Positions 48,481-58,431 of a stretch of 64,000 nucleotides of DNA are shown here, piece after piece. Both the position numbers and the translations under genes were made by a program. Under the pieces are notes generated by a model that was given only the letters and a program-made list of their open reading frames with translations, did no database searches and was not told the DNA's origin. The number at the start of each line of letters is the position of its first letter. Position 1 is the stretch's first letter. The stretch comes from Avena insularis (lineage: Eukaryota; Streptophyta; Magnoliopsida; Poales; Poaceae). The stretch covers positions 158,240,731 through 158,304,730 of the forward strand of contig CM042693.1 of assembly GCA_023614405.1 (NCBI GenBank). Reading direction: 5' to 3'.

Positions 48481-49710
48481 ATGCTCGTCGAATTCCTCCA
48501 TGAGCGTTGGGAAATCTTCGCCTGGTGTCCTGCGGACATGCCAGGAGTTCCTAGGGAATTCGCCGAGCACACACTCAACTGCTTTCCAGACGCTAAGCCC
48601 GTTAAACAGTCCATCCGACGACTGTCCGAACCATGGGCTAAAGCCATCGGAGTCGAAGTCAACAAACTTCTCGACGCAAACTTCATCAGGGAGATCAAGG
48701 AAAGCGAGTGGCTCGCCAACACCGTGATGGTCCCCAAAAAAGACACGGACATCCTGCGGATGTGCGTGGACTTCACATCGCAGAACAAGCACTGCCCGAA
48801 GGATCACTTCCCTCTCCCTCGGATCGATCAGATCATCGATTTGACTGCAGGATGCGAGGAGCTCTCCTTCCTCGACGCCTACTCAGGCTACAATCAGATT
48901 CGACTGAAGGTCGAAGATCAGGAGAAAACGGCGTTCATCACGCCGTTCGGAGTGTTATTCTACAACACAATGCCCTTCGGGCTGAAGAACACAGGCGCCA
49001 CGTACCAACGGTGCATGCAGGCATGCCTGAAGGACCAGATCGGCCGCAACATCCAAGTCTATGTCGACGACATAGTAATCAAAACAAGGGAGGCCAAGAC
49101 ACTCATCAACGATCTCCGCAAGACGTTCGACAACCTTGATCGATACAAGATCAAGCTAAACCCAGAAAAGTGCGCCTTCGGCGTCCCATCTGGTCAGCTG
49201 CTAGGCTACTTCATCTCCTAGCGAGGAATCGAAGCGAACCCGAAGAAAATCCGGGCCATAATGGCCATGGAGAAGCCGAAGAACCTCAAGGGTGTCCATC
49301 AGCTTGTTGGGTGAATCGCGGCATTGAGCAGGTTCATCAGCCGCATGGGCGAAAAGGTCCTGCCCTTCTATCAGCTGCTACACAAAGCAGACAAATTCGA
49401 GTGGACGCCTGAAGCAGACGACGCATTCGAAGATCTGAAGCGGCTACTCTCTACCTCGCCCCTCATGGTCACGCCAAAAGAGCGCGAGCCTCTACTTCTA
49501 TACATAGCAGCTACACACCAGGTGGTAAGCACTGTGCTTGTGGTCGAAAGACCAGAAGACGGCAAGACCCATGGGGTCCAACGCCCAATCTACTACCTCA
49601 GCGAGGTATTGACGCCGACAAAGGAGAGGTACCCTCACTACCAGAAACTCTCCTACGGCGTCATCATGACTGCTCGTCGGCTGAGCCATTACTTCCAGAG
49701 CATCAGGTGA
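48481..49710 (+). pseudogene. pol: Reverse transcriptase of nested Tat element
   Basis: Palm motifs in order: VMVPKKDTDILRMCVDF, HFPLPRIDQIID, FLDAYSGYNQIRL, MPFGLKNTGATYQR, QVYVDDIVIKT and KCAFGVPSGQLLGYFIS. Catalytic YVDD is intact. In-frame stops at 49219 (TAG before RGIE) and 49312 (TGA before IAALSRF) break an otherwise continuous phase. The thumb and connection follow to 49690, where a one-base loss near FQ/EHQ shifts the frame. Confidence 0.88.
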
Positions 49711-50512
49711 TGGTCGTCAGCGAAGCACCTCTGAACAGCATCCTGAACAACCCGGAGGCCACAGGACGTGTGGCCCTGTGGGGCAACGAGCTGTCACCTC
49801 TAGACATCGTCTATGAGAAGCGCCACGCGATCAAGTCTCAGGTCCTTCCGGACTTCCTCGTCCACTGGATGGAACTGCAGCTGCCAGACACACCGGACAT
49901 GAGACAGTCATGGACGATGCACTTCGACGGCTCCAAGCACGAGGCCGGAGCAGGAGCCGGGGTCATACTGATCTCCCCGCAGGGCGACAAGATGAAGTAC
50001 GTCCTCGGGATGAAATTTCGAGATTCCAACAACGAGGCCGAGTATGAGGCCCTCATCCACGGCATGAGGATGGCCAAGATCTGCGGCACGACGCGTCTGG
50101 TCATCTACGAAGACTCGAACCTCGTCGTCCAGCAGACGATGAACGAGTGTGACGCACACGCCGCCAACATATTGCGTACCGCACACTCTACAACGCACTC
50201 GAAGGAGACTTTGACGACTGCGAGCTTCGGCACGTTGGGAGAGAAAGAAACGAAGAGGCCGACAGACTCGCCAACATCGGCTCCACCTGCGCACGGGTGC
50301 CACCAGGTGTGTTCCTCGAACAGATCTGCGTGCCATCCATCAAAAGGAAATTCCCAAAGGGATCACCTGAAGAAGCAGAACACTCGGAGGTTGCGCTACC
50401 CGAAGGACATGAAGGACCAGAAAAGCTCGACACAGAGGTCGCAGTGGTCAACCTGATGCAGGTCATGGCAGCCGAAGAAAATGGACACGGCCATACCTCC
50501 GATATCTGATAG
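49707..50512 (+). pseudogene. pol: RNase H of nested Tat element
   Basis: Connection (VVSEAPLNSILNNPEATGR), then RNase H: MHFDGSKHEAGAGAGV (first Asp), NNEAEYEALIHGM (Glu), VIYEDSNLVVQQ (Asp) and, after a frame change near 50170, the EADRLA signature at about 50255-50275. The linker to integrase runs to 50509 and ends with a stop created by a further frameshift. Confidence 0.85.
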
Positions 50513-51705
50513 ACGGGGAGCTGCCTGACAGCCCGACAGATGCCCGGCGCATATCTCGCCGGTCCAAGGCCGTCACCATCATCAATGGCAAGTTGTACAA
50601 GCGCAGCATTTCGGGTGTACTCCAAAGGTGCGTCACCATCGGTGACGGCAAAACATCCTCCAAGACGTCCATGAGGGCATCTGCGGCCATCACGCGGGCA
50701 GCCGCGCCCTTGTCGCCAAAGCTCTACGAGCTAGGTTCTACTGGCCAACAGCCATGAACGACGCCAAGGACATCGTCCGAAGGTGCAATGGGTGCTAGAG
50801 GTTCACAGATAAACCACACGCACCAGGATCGAAGCTCAGGCCCATACCCATGGCCTGGCCCTTCGCCCAATGGGGCCTCGACATGATCGGCAAACTGACC
50901 AAGTCCTCAAAAGGAGGCCACGTCTACCTCTTGGTCGTAGTCGACAAATTCACCAAGTGGATCGAGGCCATGCCTGTTACTAACCAAAATGGCAAAAAGG
51001 CTGTCAAGTTCTTCGAATCCATTGTTTACAGGTTTGGCGGTTCGGCGTGCCGCACAACATCATCACCGACAATGGGTCGAACTTCATCTCCAAGGAATTC
51101 CAGGACTTCTGCGAAGACCTCGGAATCAACATCACATACACCTCTGTGGCGCACCCGCAAACAAACGGGCAGATCGAAAAGGCCAACGGCCTCGTCGGTG
51201 GCGACATCAAGAAGCGCCTAATGAGCCCACTCCAGCGACTCGCAGGAGCCTAGACACAAGAGCTACCGTCCGTCCTCTGGAGCTTGCGCATGACGCCAAA
51301 CAGCTCACCTGGCTACACGCCCTTCTTCATGGTGCACGAAGCCGAAGCCGTGCTGCCTGCAGAGGTACGCCACAAGGCCCCACGGGTCGTTGCCTACAGC
51401 GAAGCTGAATTGACGGCCACACTCGAAGACGCCGTCGACACACTCGACGAGGCACGCGACATCGCCGTGGCTCGATCATCGGTCTATCAATAGAGCCTCT
51501 GCAACTACCACAGCCGTCGGCTGCGCCCAAGGTCCTTCGTCGAAGGAGACCTAGTCTTACGACTCAAGCAAGAGCGATTGAAGAAGCTCGAGTCGCCCTG
51601 GGAAGGACCCTAGTCAGTGAAGTCATCCCAGGTGGCGCCTATCGCCTCAAGCACGTGGAGTCTGGAGTAGCATACTCCAACCCCTGGAACGTCGCACAAC
51701 TGTGA
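50513..51705 (+). pseudogene. pol: Integrase of nested Tat element
   Basis: Zinc-binding region with HEGICGHHAGSRALVAK and CNGC, then a TAG at 50796. The core holds GLDMIGKL, IITDNGSNFISKEF and NGQIEKANG for D,D-35-E, with a frameshift between the first and second Asp near 51040. The C-terminal domain (SFVEGDLVLRLKQ) is reached after TAG stops at 51251 and 51491. It ends near 51705 without a chromodomain. Confidence 0.85.
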
Positions 51706-52083
51706 CACTTCTACCCCTATCTACCCCCCCCCCCTCCTTTTACTTTCAATAAGGCTATTCAGCCAAGGTTACTCAGCCGAACAATGTACCTCCTCCTTAC
51801 AATATGAATAAAGCTAAGTGTCTCGCCCCAAAAATTTATCTGTTTTTCGCATTTTCTTCATGTTACAACACACTCGGGCCCCCCTCCCCCACCTCACGAC
51901 TTCGTCGACTGAGGATAACGCGTGAACAACTGAGTAGCTGACCACGTCAGGCTAATGAAAAGGGCACGCATATAAACAAAGCACCACGTGCTAACAACAA
52001 TCAACCTTTACAGGAAAGGGCATAACACGCCCAGTCGAATACATACAAATTTTACATCTATCTTTTTATAGTTCCTACCTATT
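51706..52083. other. Spacer between pol and antisense ORF
   Basis: Non-coding. It includes a run of eleven C (51724-51734), CT-rich sequence and AATAAGGC/AATAAAGC, which could serve polyadenylation on either transcript. No motif beyond that. Confidence 0.4.
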
Positions 52084-55000
52084 CTAAAGAATCATCTGCG
52101 CACGCTGCTCAAAGAGATCTACAACTTGTTCGGCATACTGCCTTACAGCCGCATAATGTGGACGCATGTCCCATGTACCACCATCCGGCCGAAGAGGCGA
52201 CCCAGCCTCCACAGCAGCAAGATCTACATCAGGACGATGCAACCGCACGAGGGATAGCGCAGCCTTCACCCCTGCAACCAGCTGATGCCGCACCAGCTCC
52301 CTGACATGATGCACATCTCGAAACTTCGCCAGCAGGCCCCATAGAGTTGATGATTACTCGTCCAGGGGAAACATCACATGCAGAATTGATGCCAAGGAAG
52401 TCTTCGCTTGCCGCAGCACCCACGACACCTGGTGAACACGGTCCTGCACAGTCGCAAGAACCATAGCACGATCACGGTCAATCCAGAAAAAGCCGTCGGC
52501 CTCCATGTCCTGCTGGGTCAGGAAATTGTTCCGAACAGCAACACGCTCCTTTTCCTCCCTGGGAACAAGGTTAGAACCTGCAACAAACTGCAATGTAAGA
52601 TGACAAGCCAACAGGCGCATCCGAAAAATGAGCAGCAGCTCGAGGAAACTCACATTGAAGTTGTTCGGCCAAACGCTGCAACTCCCCCATCAGATACTCT
52701 GCCCTGGCGGCGCCCCGCTCCGCCTTTGACTTCCAAACATCCGCGTGGCCTCGAACGCCAAGAACTCTTTCTCAAGACTACGGATGCGGTCACGAAGAAA
52801 CACAAGTTGCAACGCACCATCCAAGGATGGTCGCAGCTGCGGCGCAGGCGAAGTATCAACGGGATCATCACCCGAAGGTCCCTAGAGGAAAAGAAGGCAA
52901 GGATATGAACAAACGCAGGAATAAGCAAACAGCTCGGAGATTCATTATATACAGCAAAAGCCACTGCGTGGCACAAGGAGTGTTCATATATACATTACAA
53001 CAAAAGAAACAAAAGCTATCCTACAACTACAAGGCCTAAGAAGCTGCATCCTGAGTAGCTTCAGAGCCGGACTGCCTGCTCTTGGCCTCTCCCTGATGCC
53101 TCACCGCATACTCCGCCAGCAAGTCAATCAGCTTCGGCCCATAGCATTTACAACAGGCAGCGTAGAGTGCGAAGGCTACCTCGGATCCGTCAGCAGCTGT
53201 CGGCATCTGGGAGGTGACCTGATGAAGATCCAGCTCCAGTCCAGATGCCATGGCCATCGCCAGTCCCATGGACGCGCTGATACCCTTCTGCTTGCGCTTG
53301 TACGCCGCGGGAGCCTCAGCTGACAGTGCGTTCACCAGCAATTCAACATCCTCGAGGGCGACGCCCTTGGGGGCGAGCTCCTTGTAGAAGCACCCGAGAA
53401 CCACCTTGGCCTTGGCAAGCGAGCCGACCACGGTACTGCAGCGGTCGAAGCGTCATCCAGAGCACTTCCGTGCTCCAGGGCACCACAGTCAAACTCGATG
53501 CCCGCGGCATCTAGATAAATGGAAGAAGCAAGGTGAAAACCAAAACGAAGCTAGAAAGGCAAGGAAGCCGAGAAGGAATAGACGAAACTACTCACCTGAA
53601 ATAGCCTTCACGGCGGCCATCAGCTTGCCGGCTACCTCCTTCTCGCACGAGGTCGCAGCGGTGGCGAGTTGCTCCTCGCGATCCGTGGCCTCCTACTGTA
53701 GGCGCTCCTTGGCCGAAGCCGCGTCGGCTAACTCCTGCTCAAGGCGCTCCTTAGCGCCAACGGCATCTTCAGCTTTTTTCTCCGCTCGCTCGAGGCTCTT
53801 TTTGAGAGCATCAAGCTCGCGGAGGGCAGTGTTGTTCTCCTCTACAACAAAGAACAAGCATGAGATTCGTGAGTAAGCAAGCAGCCAAATAAGGAGAAGA
53901 TTGATAAAAACACACGAACCTTGGAGCTGCTGAAGGCTGGCCTCCAACGCCAGATGCTGCTTCACCAGCTGGTTGGCACCTTGAACAAAAGGCTGCGAGA
54001 AGACGCAACTTGTCAGGAAATAGGCTCGAGGGTTGCGCCCAAGAAAACGAGCAAAGCAAATCATGCATACGAAAATGCTCGGGGGCTCCCCCCGAGATAA
54101 GTACAAAAAATGGCATGATCAGCAGATCATCCGACATATGCTCGGGGGCTCCCCCCGAGACACAAAACAAAAATGATCAGCAGATCATCTGAAAAATGCT
54201 CAGGGGCTCCTCCCACGGCAAGAACGAAAACACTTACGTGGTCAGACGGCGACTCCGAAGGTCCGGCTGTAGTCTTCTGGGGGACAACCACCTGAGCCTC
54301 CTGCGGAGAAGGGTTCGGAGCAGCGCCCTCAGAGGTGGCCACCGTCTAAGGAGGAGGAGGAGCAACCTTCGACTCCCCCACCATATCCCGAGCGCCATCG
54401 CTGAAGGAGCCATCGGAAGAGTGGCTACAAAATAAAAAATCAGACAAGTACAAGCAAGAAGACGAGAGAGAGCAAAATCAATGGCAGATACTTACGACTC
54501 GAAATCACTCAAGCAAAGACAGGAGGGGCCCTCCTGCTTTTATTCTCTTCCTTCTTCTCTTCCTTCTTCCGCTGCTTCTTGGTACAGCCCGCACGGGCAC
54601 GGCCGGAATAGGAGAGGAAGAGCCACCATGACCCCCACTGTGACGCTCAAGGCATGACGGGTTCCTAGGGGTCGGCTGAGTCGAAGCATTCGACGCTTCG
54701 CTCGAGCTTTGTGTCCGCTTTCGAGTCTGCTCCTCGCTAGACTCAAAAGTTTCTTCCGCTGGTGATCGCGCCGAGGGAAGATCAGACATGGAATCCACTA
54801 CCTCATTGTCCGGTGCATCCGGAAACAGTTTGGGTAGTGGAGGCGACATGCCCGGTACCTTGAATTCCTGTGCAAAAGAAACAAACTTTCAGAACACAAG
54901 CAAGTGCAAGAAAAACGCAGTCGAAAAAAGCGCTACGCGCACTCCCCAGATCTACACCTGCGGAACCAGACGAGAGGCAGCGAACAGAGGAGTCAGTGAC

Positions 55001-55919
55001 TTCCTCGGGAGATCCTCTTCAGCCTTGAACTTCAGCAGCGGCCAAAGAATCCTGTCGAGATCCCCCTGGAGAACTCCTCAGCCGAAACCCTAGTCGGATC
55101 GTGGCGACCAGAATAAAGGAACATCGGGTGCGCCAGCCTAGAGCGGCTACACCCGACATTTGAGGAAGGTGTGGATGATATCCACACTGTTCACCTCTTT
55201 ATCCGGAATCAACTGGAGATCCTTCACCCGACGATAGAGCCCCTCTATCTCCGCCAACTCACCATCCAAGATGTGGTTCTTCCAGGACCTCTTCTGCTGG
55301 ATTTTCTGGGAAGGGTCGAAAGGAGCAAGGCCAAAGTTCTGTCCGGCCACTGTGGAGTCGCGGATCTAAAACCATTGCCTCCGCTAGTACTGGACAGATT
55401 CAAACATAGAAAAGGAGAAGAAGAGAAAGTTGGATTTAAGGGAAATGATGCAGCCGCCGATGGGATAAACGCTATCGGAGCCAGATTGCCTCTTCACAGA
55501 ATAGAGCTTCCAGAAGAGGCCAAAGTGCGACTCGACACCGAGCCAGCACTCGCAGAATTGATGAAGCAGGCGATATGAAGAAGAGAGTTCGGTGAAAGAT
55601 GATAGAGCTGGATGCCATAAAAGAAAAGCAATCCATGGAGAAAATCGTGGATCAGGAAAGAAAGGCCCCGAAGAACAAAAGCGATGAACATGAACCGAAA
55701 CCCAGCGGGAGGACGGGGAATTACCTCGTCACCGGGAACCCTGACGGCCTCCCTATCCTGCAGGATCAGACCCCGCTCATGGAGCTTGCGGAGATCGCCC
55801 TCGCGCGTCTCCGATCTTCGACAGCCACCATCGGTGACGCGAGTAGCGGTGGAACCCTTTTTGCCGCTGGCGGTAGCACTGGTACCAACTGCGGTGGAGG
55901 CCTTCTTGGACTTCCCCAT
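52084..55919 (-). pseudogene. Antisense multi-exon ORF, Transposase_28-like
   Basis: Minus-strand gene-like unit starting MGKSKKAST at 55919. The N-terminal domain (FVLRGLSFLIHDFLHGLLFFYGI, LYHLSPNSLLHIACF, later ESHFGLFWKLY after one frameshift near 55540) resembles Pfam 'putative gypsy type transposon' (Transposase_28). Intron boundaries readable as GT..AG on this strand: 54957-54868, 54495-54425 (GTAAGT), 54237-53993 (GTAAGT), 53919-53842, 53595-53511 (GTGAGT). Exons encode a Ser/Pro/Lys-rich linker, then a coiled coil (LERAEKKAEDAV), then helical C-terminal parts ending at 53036 (TAG), with further homologous exons to 52084 (LVRLHRPDVDLAAVEAG). Stops in the first exon show decay. Role in the element is unknown. 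Confidence 0.75.
54076..54211. repeat. Hairpin repeats in intron 3 of antisense ORF
   Basis: Three copies, spaced about 60 bp, of TGCTCGGGGGCTCCCCCCGAG or a decayed form. Each can fold as a stem because the CTCGGGGG and CCCCCGAG arms are complementary, and they are linked by ATGATCAGCAGATCATC dyads. They lie wholly within the inferred intron 53993-54237. Confidence 0.8.
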
Positions 55920-56373
55920 CGTAGTGCGGCGATGACCATGATGTGAACATAGAAACAAAGATGGAAAGGTTCGAAGAAATTCCAGCGCGCAGCGAGAAAA
56001 GCTCAAAGAAGATGGTTGCGATGAAAAACAAACTAACTTTTCCCCAGTGATTATAAGGACGAGGACGATGCACGACGACCGTTCATCGGGAAGACCTAAA
56101 GCCAACATCCAAATCCAACCGTCCACGTGTCGGCACAGCAGCGAACTGTCGCTCACACGCCGTCCACTATGCACGGAAATCGAGGCGACGCCGTAATTAT
56201 CTCCATGCCGCGCGTGACCAGTTAACTCAAAGTTAGAAGGTGGGACCCATGTTCATCCAGTCACGTCATCTCTGGCGCCGTAGACGCTTGAGGTCACCGA
56301 TCGTCAGCACTGATGTCATGAAAGTTATACTAGCAACGGTTACAATTCTTAGGCTACACAGCTAAAAGTACTC
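55920..56373. other. Antisense-gene upstream region
   Basis: About 450 bp without a protein signal between the antisense start and the polypurine-tract modules. It would hold the promoter of the antisense transcript. I see no clear TATA box. Confidence 0.35.
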
Positions 56374-57230
56374 ACTCGAATCTACGATTCGACTAACTAC
56401 TCGGGGGCTACTCCTATCAGGAGCGCTGGGCGCGCACCCGAAAAACGATCAACTTACTACACCATTGAACTATTCTTCAAGTCCTACATTGAGTCTATGA
56501 CTCCACTACGAACTCGGGGGCTACTCCCATAGGGAGGGTGGATTCAAGCATCCGAAAATTTTGTGTCCTACGGACCTAAAAGTCAACAAAGACTGAATTA
56601 AAGTCTCTGCTCGAGTCTATGACTCGAACAGACATTCGGGGGCTACTACCATAGGGAGCGCTGGTCGCGCACCCTATGAATCTTCGACTGCGATCCTGCG
56701 GATCAGTATGCAAGAAAACTTTTCGGCAACTCTGCCCCAGTTAACGCTAAGTGAGCAACGTCCTCCTTGGCCACCCGAAACACCTCCGCGGTGATAAACA
56801 TTCAGATGTTGTGTCTGCGACGCAAAGATAAGACCTAAAGATACCATCTGATGGCACAGTGGCTTACACCTTGCGCTCTCACAATTTGCGCCACGCTAGT
56901 AAAAATCCGTGCGGTAGCGATGAAAAATCCCGACGGACGCGTTGGGTACATCATTTAAAATTTACTGGAATTCCACTCCTGTAAGTCGGCCTGAGTCGAA
57001 TTATGCCAGCATATGTTCCCGGTACGAGTCGAGGGACTCAAATCTGAAGAAGATCGTGTTGTTTTGTCCTAAGACAGTTAATTGACCATGATCTGTCGGG
57101 AGAGTCAGGCACACGCATCAACAACCCCTACACACTCAAATCATTCTCTAGACAAACAGAGATAGCTACACCCGATGGATTGAAGAGTCCTCAGTCAAAT
57201 CTACGATTCGACTGAACACTCGGGGGCTAC
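56374..57230 (+). repeat. Four polypurine-tract modules before 3' LTR
   Basis: Modules at 56374-56413, 56491-56526, 56611-56648 and 57193-57230 share a dyad (CGAATCTACGATTCG or GAGTCTATGACTC) followed by CTCGGGGGCTACT. The last one directly precedes the 3' LTR and is the functional polypurine tract (57218-57230). The other three look like internal duplicates of it. Sequence between modules is non-coding. Confidence 0.85.
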
Positions 57231-57728
57231 TGACATGGTTATACCCTACGGGTACATGATCTGAGCATACCTAGTCTAGCCCAAGGAAGGCCCACGAGAA
57301 TATACGCCAGCCCATGAAGACTTTCGGGTGGCCAGGGCCCATGACGCCTTCGGATCCTTGGAGAACAAGACTAGAGTAGATAGAATATTCAAAGGGGCAA
57401 ACCCTAAAACCTATAACCGACTCGATCTGTGCCCAGGACCTGTCTACTTCTATATAAAGGCTAGGAGGGAACGACGAGGAGGGCACTTCATACCACCGCA
57501 TACACACCTCCACGCCATATTACATCTGCGCACCCCTGTAATTTTCGGTTCCGCCGTAATCAAGAGCAGACAAGCAGGACTAGGGTTTTCCCTCCGGGGG
57601 CCTGAACCTGGGTAAACCTCGTGTCCCTGTGTTGCTTGTTTGCTAACCGTTCTGTGATCTTCGGCATCCCCATCTTCTCCAAAACCCAAGCTCATAACAA
57701 TGGGCATTGACGAGATCAAACCTCGTCA
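57231..57728 (+). repeat. 3' LTR of nested Tat element
   Basis: TGACATGGTTATACCC to CCTCGTCA, followed by target duplication GGCGT. Confidence 0.92.
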
Positions 57729-57733
57729 GGCGT

Positions 57734-58203
57734 ACTTGTGGTTGGCGTAGGAACGGGCATTGTCCAACTCCTTCTGATGGTCATACATCATGAAGCTAAG
57801 GTGGTCCAACTGAGTCTTCAGCTCGGGGTGGTATGGGGCCTCCAGTGGCTGTACCATAACATCACGCCTCGGGTAGAACTTAAAGCGGGTACCCTTGATC
57901 TGATTGATACTCTGCCCACACAGACGGGCAAGAGCTTCGTGCATGGCCCTGGCAAGTCCATCGAGCCAGTTGTTCTCTCTTAAGGTGAACTGAATTCCCT
58001 CTGTAGTGGGAGGTTCAATCTTTCCTCGGAGACTTGCAACAACTAGCCACTATAAATCTTCTCCTTCCTGGTCATTGAGCTAAGCTCCGAAGAACTCGGG
58101 GTGTGGACGCTCCAGCATTTCTGCCAGCTGGTCCAAGTCACGCTCAAAGATGAGGTCTCCTCCATTCCCCAACTGATAAAACTTGCTGTAATTCACATCC
58201 ATC
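57734..58203 (-). pseudogene. Upstream ORF (ORF0) of chromovirus, N-terminal part
   Basis: Begins at 58203 with MDVNYSKFYQLGNGG and reads LDQLAEMLERPHPEFFGA, then RAMHEALARLCGQSI and LDHLSFMMYDHQKELDNARSYA. It is cut at the GGCGT target duplication and continues at 44841-44513. Two in-frame TAG codons, one after FFGA and one after EGEDL, disable it. Same reading-frame type as often found before gag in cereal gypsy elements; its function is not established. Confidence 0.7.
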
Positions 58204-58416
58204 TATAATAATATAGCATGAGTAAGTTACTCGAGTGATCAAGTGTGTCAAATTTTATGTACTTTGCAAGAATTTTTTAGGAATACGAATTTTCATGAAA
58301 GAATCCAAGTGATAAGAATGAGAATAGGTTTTTGTAAATACTCACTTCCTTTGGTTTTGAAACTAAGTTTTTGATTCAAACGTCCATTCTAACTAGGGTA
58401 TCCTATGGCCAGGATG
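58204..58416 (-). other. Chromovirus leader
   Basis: Non-coding leader between primer site and upstream ORF; A/T-rich, no recognised motif. Confidence 0.5.
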
Positions 58417-58428
58417 GCTCTAATACCA
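58417..58428 (-). other. Chromovirus primer binding site
   Basis: On the minus strand TGGTATTAGAGC, three bases past the LTR end TTGACA. One base different from the standard tRNA-Met site TGGTATCAGAGC, as a C-to-T change would give. Confidence 0.85.
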
Positions 58429-58431
58429 ACT

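Larger units (their letters stand above)
44842..57728 (+). mobile_element. Tat-lineage gypsy element with antisense gene, 12.9 kb
   Basis: Complete element with LTRs 44842-45337 and 57231-57728 (496 and 498 bp), target duplication GGCGT (44837-44841 and 57729-57733), primer site, gag-protease, RT, RNase H, integrase, a 5.5-kb 3' region with an antisense multi-exon ORF, and polypurine-tract modules. YVDDIVIKT, FLDAYSGYNQI and the absence of a chromodomain fit the Tat lineage, in which antisense ORFs are known. The LTRs differ at roughly 3% of positions by eye. At least six stops and several frameshifts inactivate the sense genes. Confidence 0.92.
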
